Shown: positions 45,172 through 54,630, numbered from the stretch's first letter. The stretch: DNA of 64,000 nucleotides from Photobacterium leiognathi (GCF_030685535.1 NZ_CP131601.1:1736001-1800000); one strand, 5' to 3'. Numbers and translations are program-made. Notes: generated by a model from the sequence alone, not told the origin.

Positions 45172-45588
45172 ATGGTTAAAGTTTTAGTACGTTCAATCTT
45201 TACGATATTCGTAATAGTCAGTATTTTTACTAACGCTGTGATTGCACGCACCATGACAAATAGCCAACCTTTCCTATCACATTGCTTACAAATGACAGAG
45301 TCGCACTCACCAGCATTATCATCTGACGATTGCTGTAACAATGCGTCAGCGCAAGTCGTTATTAAAAATACGGTTACTTGCGGCACAATGATAAGCGATA
45401 GCGATCACAGTGCTAAATCATCGTCTTCATGTTGTGGTGATGACGATTGCAAAACCAAACAGACACAAGCAGCATTACTGACTCCCTTTTCATTTTCAGC
45501 CATCGCACCTGAGCGTGAGTTATTTAGTAACAAAGTTACCTCACCTGTTCGCTATCACGAATCAAGACTAAAACCCCCTCTCGTATAA
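45172..45588 (+). CDS. CopL-like Cys-rich secreted metal-binding protein
   Basis: The ATG at 45172 opens a signal peptide (VKVLVRSIFTIFVIVSIFTN-AVIA). The 138-aa product then carries ten Cys, including three adjacent or near-adjacent clusters (DDCCNN, SSCCGDDDCK), and several His. It ends APERELF...RLKPPLV. This layout (signal peptide, Cys/His-rich middle, proline-containing basic end) recalls CopL-type copper-responsive leaders in Xanthomonas. The DUF411 gene follows in the same direction. Copper binding is inferred from layout and neighbour. Confidence 0.65.
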   Translation: MVKVLVRSIFTIFVIVSIFTNAVIARTMTNSQPFLSHCLQMTESHSPALSSDDCCNNASAQVVIKNTVTCGTMISDSDHSAKSSSSCCGDDDCKTKQTQAALLTPFSFSAIAPERELFSNKVTSPVRYHESRLKPPLV

Positions 45589-45687
45589 GTTAAACACGTA
45601 TTAACTCGCCGTATTGGCACTATGTATTTAATTTATTTTTGCGGGCAATGGATTAACCATGCTCGTATGATTGCTAGGATTTTAGTT

Positions 45688-46140
45688 ATGAAAATGTCAC
45701 GTCTTTTTGCTTCAGCTCTATTAGTTGTTAGTGCTTTCTCTCATGCAGAAGAAGTTGCGCCAATCAAAGGTACTAACTACCAATCACCTTACTGTGGTTG
45801 CTGTAAAGAATGGGTAAAGCACATGGAAGATAACGGCTTTAAGCTAGATATGGTGTATGAAGAAGATCTAACACCGATCAAAATAAAGCTTGGTCTACGT
45901 CCGGAATATGCTTCATGTCACACAGCACAAATTGAAGGTTACACTTTTGAAGGTCATATCCCTGCTGCTGAAATTAAGCGCTTTTTGGCGAAAAAGCCTG
46001 AGCGTATGATCGGTCTTGCTGTTGGTGGTATGCCAATGGGCTCACCTGGTATGGAATACAGCGATCAGAAAGATGCTTATGAAGTGTTAGCATTTGATAA
46101 AAACGGTCGTACTATGGTTTGGTCTCGTCACAACCAATAA
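45688..46140 (+). CDS. DUF411 (CopG-type) periplasmic copper-related protein
   Basis: The ATG at 45688 with AGGA 8 nt upstream gives 150 aa with a signal peptide (LFASALLVVSAFSHA). The mature domain has the DUF411 hallmark SPYCGCCKEWVKHM, a second Cys (ASCHTAQI), and VGGMPMGSPGME. The family takes part in copper resistance and redox handling of periplasmic copper. It follows the Cys-rich CopL-like gene and ends in a strong terminator. No copper ATPase or oxidase is in the window. Confidence 0.88.
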   Translation: MKMSRLFASALLVVSAFSHAEEVAPIKGTNYQSPYCGCCKEWVKHMEDNGFKLDMVYEEDLTPIKIKLGLRPEYASCHTAQIEGYTFEGHIPAAEIKRFLAKKPERMIGLAVGGMPMGSPGMEYSDQKDAYEVLAFDKNGRTMVWSRHNQ

Positions 46141-46164
46141 TCGATTTTAGCGATACATAAAACT

Positions 46165-46210
46165 AAGCCCGTCAATAAGTTACTATATAAACTTGTGACG
46201 GGCTTTTTAA
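46165..46210 (+). terminator. Terminator of the copper-type operon
   Basis: A 10-bp outer stem (aagcccgtca / tgacgggctt) with an internal smaller stem (aagtt/aactt), followed by five T. Confidence 0.85.
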
Positions 46211-46281
46211 TGCTTAGTATACAGGACATAGACATTCTAAACGTAAGATTCAAATGAATTGCTGTATCAAAAAAGAGAACG

Positions 46282-46596
46282 CTACTTTAATTTAACGGCT
46301 GTACCAAAAACCATAATTTCTGATGCGGCATCAGTAACAGAGCTCGTGGTGTATCTCACGCCAACAATAGCATCAGCACCAAATTTATCGGCTTCTGCAA
46401 TTAAGCGCTCTGTCGCAACCGCGCGAGCTTCCATTAACATTTCTGTATACCCTTTCAATTCGCCGCCCACGATGCTCTTTAAACCTGCCATAATATCTCT
46501 ACCGACATGCTTTGACTGAACAACACTTCCAGTGACCACGCCCAACACGGACTCTATTTCACGCCCGGGTATTATTTCCGTTGTTGTGTAAATCAT
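46282..46596 (-). CDS. ybjQ: YbjQ family protein (UPF0145)
   Basis: The 104-aa protein matches the YbjQ/DUF74 pentameric fold (TTTEIIPGREIESVLGVVTG, SVVQSKHVGRDIMAGLKSIV, ARAVATERLIAEADKFGADA). It is often called a heavy-metal-binding domain protein, but function is not settled. It is transcribed alone. Confidence 0.9.
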   Translation of the reverse strand: MIYTTTEIIPGREIESVLGVVTGSVVQSKHVGRDIMAGLKSIVGGELKGYTEMLMEARAVATERLIAEADKFGADAIVGVRYTTSSVTDAASEIMVFGTAVKLK

Positions 46597-46774
46597 ATGA
46601 CCTCTGCCGTTGTGTTAGAAATAGCGATAAATGAAAACCTATCACATTAACATCCCTACTCACATGTTATTTAAGTGCTAATCATGCATTCGGTGATCAA
46701 TGCATATAATTAAATCGTAACCCTTTTAATAAGATAACTACACTCACTGTATATCTACTTTGTTGGAGTGATAA

Positions 46775-46966
46775 ATGGATAACCAACTTACGATTAAAGA
46801 ATTTCTTCGAGTATTTGATCATATTCGCTCAATCGGTAAGCCACTGAATAGCAAATACTTATTGGAAGATATATATGCATGGCATGACTATGACGGTTAC
46901 ACCTGCTGGCTTAATTATCGAGATGTAACGGTCACATTGATGTTTCATGGTTCACTAAAAAGTTGA
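46775..46966 (+). CDS. Small hypothetical protein, 63 aa
   Basis: A GGAG ribosome site lies 6-7 nt before the ATG. The product is soluble (MDNQLTIKEFLRVFDHIRS, then YLLEDIYAWHDYDG), with helix-forming start and aromatic middle. No family is recognised. Confidence 0.55.
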   Translation: MDNQLTIKEFLRVFDHIRSIGKPLNSKYLLEDIYAWHDYDGYTCWLNYRDVTVTLMFHGSLKS

Positions 46967-47056
46967 ATATGAGAAACGCACAAACTATGTTGATTTCACT
47001 AAGCGTTGTTTATCACTGATAGCCAATAACACGCAAATGGTCAGATAGGTGTTAGT

Positions 47057-47617
47057 ATGAATTTATTACCCATTATCATCACTATCGTCACGATTATTTC
47101 TTGTAAAGCATGGAGTTCAGAACTAAAGATGATGGATTTTACCAATCCGAACGAATACAAACAGTGGACTGCCGTAAACGACAATGTGATGGGTGGTATT
47201 TCAACGGGAAAATTGACTTATGATGGTCAGTTAAGCCTGTTTACGGGGGAGCTTTCTTTCGCTAATAACGGTGGCTTTAGTTCTGTTAATCGAGCTTTAA
47301 CCTCGCTTACCAGTAACATCAATGCTGTAAGATTAACTTATCTCGGTGATGGTCGAACTTATCAATTACGGTTTACAACGTGGAAAGACGGCTATCGTAC
47401 TAACTACAAACACGAGTTCGTCACGGTTAAAGGACAACAGCAAAGCAAGATCTTTTTTCTCAACGATTTTAAAGCCGTGTTTAGAGGCAGACTACTTAGC
47501 GACGCATCAGCACTTGTCCCAGAAGATATTTAGCAAGTTGGCTTTTTAATTGCCGATAAGCAGCCTTTACCTTTTACATTAAAACTTATTGAAATGGAGT
47601 TACAAACATTAGAATAA
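47057..47617 (+). pseudogene. CIA30-domain secreted protein gene interrupted by an in-frame TAG
   Basis: The frame encodes an N-terminal signal-like segment (LLPIIITIVTIISCKAWS), then a CIA30/NADH:ubiquinone-oxidoreductase-intermediate-like domain (WTAVNDNVMGGISTGKL, FANNGGFSSVNRAL, YQLRFTTWKDGYRTNYKHEF). Codon 159 is TAG (47531-47533), after ALVPEDI. Beyond it the same frame continues QVGFLIADKQPLPFTLKLIE to a TAA at 47615, which is the usual end of this domain. It is thus a single-codon disruption of a 186-aa protein; the truncated form has 158 aa. The 3' end overlaps the convergent gene by 9 bp. Confidence 0.75.
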
Positions 47618-48565
47618 ATGATTATTTGGATCAGATTGTGCTACCCATTCAGGGTCAATTTCTCGTTGTTCAAGGTAAATCTGTAAACCATTAAAATAAG
47701 TAAATGCTGTTAATTCAGACTCTTGGTTAAAGTGTTCAAAAAACGCATCTTCTTGCTCAGCTAACAATTGTAATGTAGTTGCACCGTGCTCAAGCGCCCA
47801 CTGAATGGCATAAGGCGAAATCATTGTGCGATGCAGTATCAACTCTTTAATCTCTGAAATAGCGATTTTCTTTGCTCTTTTCTTATTAATTGTTGATGCT
47901 AATTGATTGGCTTTTTCTTCTGCTAAAAGTGCACGAAGACTTGCCAAGCTTGTTTCACGCTCTGCTGGTGAATAACCGTAAGTCGTCTTACAAAAGCGTA
48001 GAGCATAAGCCATCTTATCTCGCCCTACTAACTCAATCACTTGCTCAAGATAAGGCTGTGGGATTGCATAAGCGGTGGCTAATTGCGTTACAGCATGGTT
48101 TAAACTGGTATAAACAATGCCATCAAATTCAAACTGAAATGCGGTGGTTAGTCCTTCAACAGGAATGCCATCAATGCTGACCGCCCATCCTCGGTAGTTA
48201 ACGCGTTCTTTGGCTATTTCGAACATCTTCCAGCCACTTTCACGAAAGCCTTCTAACGCTTTACCTTCAAATTCAGAATCTTCTAATTCTTCCTTCGTCC
48301 AATTAACGCCAATTTGTAGATGCTTTTGATACTTCTTATGTAGCTTTTCTTTCACTTTGTCACGGAGAATATCTAAGCTGCTAACTTTAATATCATTAGC
48401 AAACGAAAAACATTCTTGGCAACAAGGCACCATAATTGGCTCAACTTGATCGTCGTAATTAGGTTTTGCCATAAATGCATGGCTTTCATAATACGGCTCA
48501 CCACAAAACCAACAGGTGTGGCGAAATTCAAATGGAACATCAATAGAAACATAAGAGGTATTCAT
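47609..48565 (-). CDS. Hypothetical protein with N-terminal Cys4 zinc-finger-like motif
   Basis: The 318-aa soluble protein begins with a zinc-ribbon-like region: CWFCGEPYYESH, then CCQECFSF about 25 residues later. A charged helical region (LRDKVKEKLHKKYQKHLQIG) and a C-terminal helical domain with short repeat-like segments (LILHRTMISPYAIQWALEHG) follow. I do not recognise the family. Zinc binding is inferred from Cys spacing. Confidence 0.8.
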   Translation of the reverse strand: MNTSYVSIDVPFEFRHTCWFCGEPYYESHAFMAKPNYDDQVEPIMVPCCQECFSFANDIKVSSLDILRDKVKEKLHKKYQKHLQIGVNWTKEELEDSEFEGKALEGFRESGWKMFEIAKERVNYRGWAVSIDGIPVEGLTTAFQFEFDGIVYTSLNHAVTQLATAYAIPQPYLEQVIELVGRDKMAYALRFCKTTYGYSPAERETSLASLRALLAEEKANQLASTINKKRAKKIAISEIKELILHRTMISPYAIQWALEHGATTLQLLAEQEDAFFEHFNQESELTAFTYFNGLQIYLEQREIDPEWVAQSDPNNHLF

Positions 48566-48784
48566 TATTTGTACTCGTTTCGTTTTTGGTTATCACAAGA
48601 TCAATCGATAACAGCGAAGCTTTGCCTATTTATACTTTAAAGTCAGGGCTAGTTGCTAATCCGAATGCCAATATTCGTAGCAAAAAAGACAAATAATGAT
48701 TATCTAGCAGTTTCTGCATTTAAAGCCGCTTAAAAAACGATCTTTTTACCCTTTCTCTCGTAACAATATTAGGGAGGATTTGTT

Positions 48785-50029
48785 ATGAGCCTTAAAAACT
48801 ATCTCGATAAAGTTGCGCCAAATTTTAAACCCGGCGGACGCTATCAAACTTATTACCCTTTATTTGAAGCGGTAGAAACCATCTTTTATACACCAGGCAA
48901 AGTCAACCACGGTGTAACACACATTCGTGACAGTATTGATTTAAAACGTATTATGATCATGGTCTGGCTCGCTGTTTTTCCAGCCATGATCTGGGGTATG
49001 TACAATATTGGACAACAATCTAGTAATGCACTTTTATACGGACTTGACCCCGCTGCAGCGCAACAAGCCATAGAAAGTTCATGGCGTTTAAGTTGGGTTT
49101 GGGGCTCATTAGATGCTGTTAAACAATCATCATGGATTGGTGACATGCTGGTGGGTGCAACTTACTTCCTACCCGTCTATTTAACCGTATTTATTGTTGG
49201 TGGCTTCTGGGAAGTATTATTTGCCATTATAAGGAAACACGAGGTAAACGAAGGTTTCTTTGTTACTTCAATCTTATTTGCGCTTATCCTTCCGCCTACT
49301 ATTCCACTTTGGCAAGCAGCCCTTGGTATCACTTTTGGTATTGTGGTCGCAAAAGAAATCTTTGGTGGTACAGGTAGAAACTTCTTAAATCCTGCTTTAG
49401 CTGGACGGGCATTTCTGTACTTTGCTTATCCCGCACAAATGTCTGGTGGTGCAGTCTGGGTCGCTGCTGATGGTTATTCTGGTGCAACACCGCTCAGCCA
49501 ATGGTATGAAGGTGGTGCAAGTGCATTAACCAATAATATGACAGGACAACCCATTACTTGGTTCGATGCCTTTATCGGTAATATTCCCGGTTCTATGGGT
49601 GAAGTATCAACACTGTTCATTGCGCTAACCTGCTTGGTGTTGATCTTCATGCGAATAGCATCATGGCGAATCGTGCTGGGCGTTATTATTGGCTTAGCAG
49701 GTACCTCATTACTGCTTAACGCTATTGGCTCTAACACTAACCCTATGTTCTCGATGCCATTTTACTGGCACTTCGTCATTGGTGGTGTCGCCTTTGGTAC
49801 TTTCTTTATGGCAACCGATCCTGTCTCTGCCGCTTTCACCAACAAAGGTAAATGGGCATACGGTATTTTAATTGGTGTCATGACCATCTTCATTCGAGTG
49901 CTCAACCCTGCTTATCCTGAAGGGATCATGCTTGCCATTTTATTTGCAAATCTATTTGCACCATTATTCGACTTCATCGTTAAAAACAACAATATTCAGC
50001 GAAGAATCAAACGCTCAGCCGCAAGGTAG
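48785..50029 (+). CDS. nqrB: Na+-translocating NADH:quinone oxidoreductase subunit B, orphan copy
   Basis: The 414-aa polytopic protein is complete Nqr[39 protein letters not shown], and the covalent FMN-threonine motif [11 protein letters not shown] (Thr235). A strong AGGGAGG site precedes the ATG. NqrB belongs to the six-subunit pump encoded by nqrABCDEF. Here the upstream gene is on the other strand and the downstream gene is unrelated, so this is a lone nqrB. It may be a duplicate of the operon copy elsewhere; alone it should not make a working pump. Confidence 0.92.
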   Translation: MSLKNYLDKVAPNFKPGGRYQTYYPLFEAVETIFYTPGKVNHGVTHIRDSIDLKRIMIMVWLAVFPAMIWGMYNIGQQSSNALLYGLDPAAAQQAIESSWRLSWVWGSLDAVKQSSWIGDMLVGATYFLPVYLTVFIVGGFWEVLFAIIRKHEVNEGFFVTSILFALILPPTIPLWQAALGITFGIVVAKEIFGGTGRNFLNPALAGRAFLYFAYPAQMSGGAVWVAADGYSGATPLSQWYEGGASALTNNMTGQPITWFDAFIGNIPGSMGEVSTLFIALTCLVLIFMRIASWRIVLGVIIGLAGTSLLLNAIGSNTNPMFSMPFYWHFVIGGVAFGTFFMATDPVSAAFTNKGKWAYGILIGVMTIFIRVLNPAYPEGIMLAILFANLFAPLFDFIVKNNNIQRRIKRSAAR

Positions 50030-50140
50030 TTTTCTTCGCCTTGAATTTATATCAGAGTCTCAAACCATAAAACTGATCACATCGTCATCATCGTTGTGAT
50101 TAGTTTTACTTTCTCCACCTCAGTTTTATAAACTTTGTTT

Positions 50141-50163
50141 TATACCCAAATCACTTGGGCATA
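50141..50163. repeat. Short inverted repeat of the TATACCCAA type
   Basis: Arms tatacccaa and ttgggcata (one mismatch) are 5 nt apart. The ends resemble the right end of the longer element at 32714-32817. It lies between nqrB and the DUF2786 gene. Confidence 0.45.
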
Positions 50164-50293
50164 TATAACTGGTTTAAAAGTAAATACTTTGTTAGTAATG
50201 CTATTTATCATTTGAATATCAACGCTTGATCTTGATGTGATCAAGATGAAAGCGCTAAAATATGCGCCCTGTTTTAAATCACGAGTATGTTGA

Positions 50294-50992
50294 ATGTCTG
50301 AACAAAAGCGAAAGGCACTGAAAAAAATAGCAAAATGCCTTGAATTAGGTAACTCGGCAAACGTAAATGAAGCCGCACAAGCTATTCGTATGGCCCATCG
50401 CCTCATGCTCAAATATGGTCTTGAGAAAGACGATATTGAATTCATCAAAATGGGTAAAACAAAGTCTAAAACCTTGTTACCAGCGGATATTAGCGCGCAG
50501 ATCCTAAAAATCATCCGCGGTATTAACCGTCGTTTCGGCGTTGAATGTGTACTGACGAACTATAAAGGCCTAAAACAAGCCGAATTCATCGGTATGGCTG
50601 AGCGTGCTATTTTTGCAGCTTTCGCTTTCGATATTGTTTACCGTGAAATGAACCAACAAACGGGACAATTTAGAAATAGCTTTGCAGGTACAGGAACCAG
50701 TACGCAAGAAGTGACTCGCCGTGTTAATTCATTCTAAGCTGGTTGGATTGAAGGCGCATTGGAAAAGCTACCTGAGCTCACTACTGACGATGATCATGAT
50801 CAGCGCATGGCGAACTATATTGATAAACAGTTTGAAAACCTTGATCGTGAAACCTTTAAAAAGCAGCTTCAAGAAGCGATGAAAGCCCTAACAGATGATT
50901 ACGAAAAAGGCATGAAGAAAGGTCGCTCTATTTCAGTGAATCGCCCTGTTGGTGGTACAACATCACAAGAAGAATTAAAGCGTCTAAATTAA
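50294..50992 (+). pseudogene. DUF2786-family protein gene interrupted by an in-frame TAA
   Basis: The N-terminal part (KALKKIAKCLELGNSANVNE, AAQAIRMAHRLMLKYGLEKD) is the DUF2786 helical domain. Codon 148 is TAA (50735-50737) after RRVNSF. The frame then runs on as AGWIEGALEKLPELTTDDD to KRLN and a stop at 50990, without further breaks. The intact protein would be 232 residues long. A single base change from a sense codon such as TAT or TAC would explain it. DUF2786 proteins are of unknown function. Confidence 0.8.
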
Positions 50993-51025
50993 GCTATCTA
51001 ATTTCGCTTTTATCCCATTACTATG

Positions 51026-51052
51026 AAAAAAGTCGCCAATGCGGCTTTTTTC
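51026..51052 (+). terminator. Terminator after the DUF2786 gene
   Basis: Stem aaaagtcgc / gcggctttt (one G-T pair), 4-nt loop, then T6. Confidence 0.8.
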
Positions 51053-51304
51053 ATAACTTTATGATTCATAAACCATCAATTAGGTTAGACTTGTATTAAA
51101 TCCTACTGTTTTTATTTCACTATAAAAGCTAGCCGAATTGCTTAAGAGCATAGTTATTAACCTCTTTTTCCTTAACTTTATTTGACTCGTTCAAAAAAAC
51201 AGCAAAAGAACACTTATAATCAGTATATTTCAAAGAAATGAGATTCCAGTCTCGTTTTTATGTTAGAATGAATCAAAATCCCTTAATTCCATAGCCATCA
51301 AGAC

Positions 51305-52609
51305 ATGAAATTTCCTGGTCAACGTAAGTCAAAACATTACTTTCCTGTCAATGCCCGTGATCCATTAGTTGCACAAATTCAACAAGACAACCCATTAGCA
51401 AAATCACACCTAATTGGCGTAGGTCAAACCATTGTTGATATTGAAGCACGCGTTGACGATGACTTCTTAGCCAGACATGCGCTCACTAAGGGACAATCAG
51501 TTGTTCTCGATGAAGATAAAGCCGAGTTGCTTTATAAAGAACTGAAAGATCGCAAACTGATCAGCCACGAATACCCTGGCGATACCATTGGTAATACATT
51601 GCACAACTACTCTGTATTAGCTGATGACAAATCTATTCTTCTTGGTGTAATGAGCCAAGATCTAAAAATCGGTTCATACGCATACCGCTATTTATGTAAC
51701 ACTTCTAGCCGTATGGATTTAGATTACCTACAACCTGTAAATGGCCCTATCGGTCGTTGCTACACACTTATCAGTGAAGATGGTGAACGTACTTTCGCTA
51801 TTAACGAAGGTCAAATGAACCAACTTCGTCCAGAAAGTATTCCTGAATCTGCATTCAAAAAAGCCTCTGCATTGGTGTTATCAACTTACCTTGTGCGTGG
51901 TAAGCCAACAGACCCAATGAAAGATGCTGCACTTAAAGCTATCGAATACGCGAAAAAGTACAATGTGCCAGTAGTACTGACTATGGGTACTAAATACGTT
52001 ATCGAAGATAAGCGCGAGTAGTGGATTGAGTTTCTAAAAGAACACGTAACTTGTGTTGCGATGAACGAAGAAGAAGCTGAAGCATTAACAGGTGAAAAAG
52101 ACCCACTAACGGCTGCTGATAAAGCACTTGATTGGGTTGATATGGTGCTTTGTACCGCAGGTCCTGCTGGTTTATACATGGCAGGTTACACGGAAGATGA
52201 ACTTAAACGTGAATCTACTCTGCCTTTACTTCCTGGTAAGATCCCAGAATTCAACAAATACGAATTCAGCCGTCCGATGGCGAAAAGCGAGTGTGAAAAC
52301 CCAATCCGTGTTTACTCTCATATTGCACCACACCTTGGTGGCCCAGTTGAGATCAAAAACACTAACGGTGCAGGTGATGCAGCACTTTCTGCCCTACTTC
52401 ACGATATGTCGGCTAACCGTTTCCATAAGGTTAATGTACCTAATTCTGCGAAACACACTGCGAACTTCTTATCGTACTCGTCTTTCTCGCAAATTTGTCA
52501 GTACTCAAACCGTGTAAGTTACGAAGTGTTGATCCAACATGCTCCTCGTTTATCTCATGGCCTACCAGAGCGTGAAGACTGTTTAGAAGAAGCATACTGG
52601 GAACGTTAA
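51305..52609 (+). pseudogene. gsk: Inosine-guanosine kinase gene interrupted by an in-frame TAG
   Basis: The frame encodes a PfkB-family kinase of 434 residues plus stop, the usual Gsk length, starting MKFPGQRKSKHYFPVNARDP. Codon 239 is TAG (52019-52021) after TKYVIEDKRE; the same frame continues WIEFLKEHVTCVAMNEEEAE through the anion hole and catalytic Asp region NTNGAGDAALSALL to ERPE...YWER. From memory of E. coli Gsk (NPQWWQQFLKDHV), the stop sits where Trp is expected, so TGG to TAG is the simplest lesion. The truncated product lacks the catalytic base and would be inactive. Gsk salvages guanosine and inosine. Confidence 0.85.
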
Positions 52610-52628
52610 TTCCCGTTGTAACCACATT

Positions 52629-52657
52629 AAAAAAAGGAGCTAATTAGCTCCTTTTTT
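52629..52657 (+). terminator. Terminator of gsk
   Basis: A near-palindromic stem (aaaaggagctaa / ttagctcctttt) followed by a T run. Confidence 0.9.
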
Positions 52658-52789
52658 GTTGGCTCTTACATATAATGACTTCCAACGTTATAAAAGATAT
52701 GAACCCACTAATAAATATAATACTAACTACTTGTTTACATTGCTAATTATGAGATTATTTAAATAATTAGTTTAGAGAGAATTGAGTAT

Positions 52790-54619
52790 ATGTATATTCA
52801 TGAATTATCCCAACAAGTCACTGATTACTTTAAAACAAATGATTTTCCATCAATTGCACTATTAAATGGAAGTTGGGGAAGTGGTAAAACTTATTATGTC
52901 AAAAAACACCTTACAGAAGAATTAAATAAAAACCACCCTTTTTATAGTTCCGATAAAAAGTGCCATAACTACATTTCATTATATGGTATTAAATCGGTCG
53001 ATGATTTTAATGACCGTTTACTATCAACTATTTTATTTAAAAGTAATTCAACGAATAAAAGCTCATACATTAGAGATATATTAGGATTAATTGGTAAATC
53101 ATGTGGAGATCAAGGTATTACACAAAGTGTTTTGACAACACTCAGTAAACCTCTGAAACATAAGTTATTACAGTCAATAGAAAACTGCATCATAATTATC
53201 GATGACTTAGAAAGAGCATCTACTGACGAATTAGTATCAAATGTACTTGGTGAATGTTTAAACTTAGCAGAAAACCATAATAATGTATGGATATTAGTTA
53301 TAGCAAATAAGGAAAAATGTAATGCTGAGTCACTACCGCTATTAGAAAAAACCTTCTTTCAAAGTTTTAATCTAGAACATAATTTAAAAAATATTATCGA
53401 TATAATAAAAGATAAATATAATCATTTTAAAATATTAGATGCTGATGATTACAAAATAATTGAAGATGCGTTTAATTCTATTAACGTTAAAAGTCTTAGA
53501 GTTATTTTTAGAATCATAGGAAGGTATATATGTATAAAAAACGAAATCAATAAAAATAAAGATACTTTTGACTTGCACCCCTCACTTGAAATAGCAATCT
53601 CTAGTATTACAAAAATATGTAGTGCTCATTTTGAGCACGGCTTTAGTCACGATGAAATTATAAATCAATTGAATCACTATAATGATAACTTGATGTATTA
53701 TTCTTTTAGAAATGACGAAGAATCTGCAGAATTAATACTAAGTGATAGAGATAAATTATTACAGTCTATTCTTTTTCCAAAAGATAAGTCCCGTATTGAT
53801 CTTCATAACAACTATTACATTTCAGATCTTTTAATAGAATTTTGTATTGAGATGAGAGCTTCAAGTAATAAACTGATAAGTTCAATTAATTTCCCTAAAA
53901 TTTCATCTAATTTAGAAAAATTTAATAGCTCAAACATCAAGAATATCAATGAAAATGAATGGTCAGATATTGTTTCAGATGCAAGAAACTTCATCCTTAA
54001 AACTTCAGAAAAAAATTTCAGAACTTGGTGTTATACTTTAAAGAATTATATTTTTTATACTAACGCACACTACATAGACGATGATTTAACTGTATTAATA
54101 AATGATATCAAGAGTGTTATTTACCAAAATGATTTTTTTGAACAGCCTTTGTTTATAAATTTAGATGCTAAAGAAATATTTGAATATGAACTAAGAGAAG
54201 ATTTTTCAAAAATACCAGATGAGTTTTTAATTTTTATTAAGAACACATTTGAGTCTATACAACGTTTTCAAAATAAAAATGAGTTTGATTCTATAGAACA
54301 ACAAATATACCTATCTTACTTATCTGCATTTAAAGATAATCTGCATAAAGCACAATTTCAGAAGTCTTTTATCTCAAGGTTAGATATTGATAAATTAATT
54401 TTAGGTATAACTAACAGTTGGAGCGTTGAGGATACAAGAGTCTTTTGTAAAGATTTACAGGATTTATCACATAGTTTTTATTCAATTGAACATAAAGAAC
54501 TTGAGAAAAAAGCTATTATTCAACTACGTCAAAAATTAGAAGCTAAATCTAACAATATTCGACCGTCGTTAAGGAAAGGCAAATTAATGGAAATAATAGA
54601 TATTTTAGCAGAATATTAG
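52790..54619 (+). CDS. AT-rich KAP-like P-loop NTPase, isolated
   Basis: The 609-aa soluble protein has Walker A GSWGSGKT (residues 27-34), Walker B IIIIDDLER (134-142), and a sensor-like WILVIANKEK, the pattern of KAP/STAND P-loop NTPases. The remaining ~400 residues are helical, rich in Asn, Ile and Lys, and show no known motif or membrane span. Base composition is far more AT-rich than gsk and hrpA on either side, a sign of transfer. It lies alone between two terminators. KAP NTPases recur in phage-defence settings, so a defence role is possible but unproven. Confidence 0.8.
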   Translation: MYIHELSQQVTDYFKTNDFPSIALLNGSWGSGKTYYVKKHLTEELNKNHPFYSSDKKCHNYISLYGIKSVDDFNDRLLSTILFKSNSTNKSSYIRDILGLIGKSCGDQGITQSVLTTLSKPLKHKLLQSIENCIIIIDDLERASTDELVSNVLGECLNLAENHNNVWILVIANKEKCNAESLPLLEKTFFQSFNLEHNLKNIIDIIKDKYNHFKILDADDYKIIEDAFNSINVKSLRVIFRIIGRYICIKNEINKNKDTFDLHPSLEIAISSITKICSAHFEHGFSHDEIINQLNHYNDNLMYYSFRNDEESAELILSDRDKLLQSILFPKDKSRIDLHNNYYISDLLIEFCIEMRASSNKLISSINFPKISSNLEKFNSSNIKNINENEWSDIVSDARNFILKTSEKNFRTWCYTLKNYIFYTNAHYIDDDLTVLINDIKSVIYQNDFFEQPLFINLDAKEIFEYELREDFSKIPDEFLIFIKNTFESIQRFQNKNEFDSIEQQIYLSYLSAFKDNLHKAQFQKSFISRLDIDKLILGITNSWSVEDTRVFCKDLQDLSHSFYSIEHKELEKKAIIQLRQKLEAKSNNIRPSLRKGKLMEIIDILAEY

Positions 54620-54630
54620 TTACATAGAAA

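Noticed and set aside
50140..50514. 124-aa minus-strand open frame
   Set aside because: Antisense shadow of the DUF2786 gene with no ribosome site or family features.
50759..50992. Separate 77-aa gene downstream of the DUF2786 frame
   Set aside because: Same frame as the upstream part, begins at a non-ATG codon without a ribosome site, and reads as the continuation of one gene.
47057..52609. TAG/TAA recoding or selenocysteine/pyrrolysine-type readthrough
   Set aside because: Both TAG and TAA occur, TAG also ends normal genes, and the sites lack a shared downstream structure; mutation or sequence error is simpler.
52061..52609. Separate 182-aa PfkB-like gene
   Set aside because: It is the in-frame C-terminal part of gsk, starting at an internal Met of the conserved protein.
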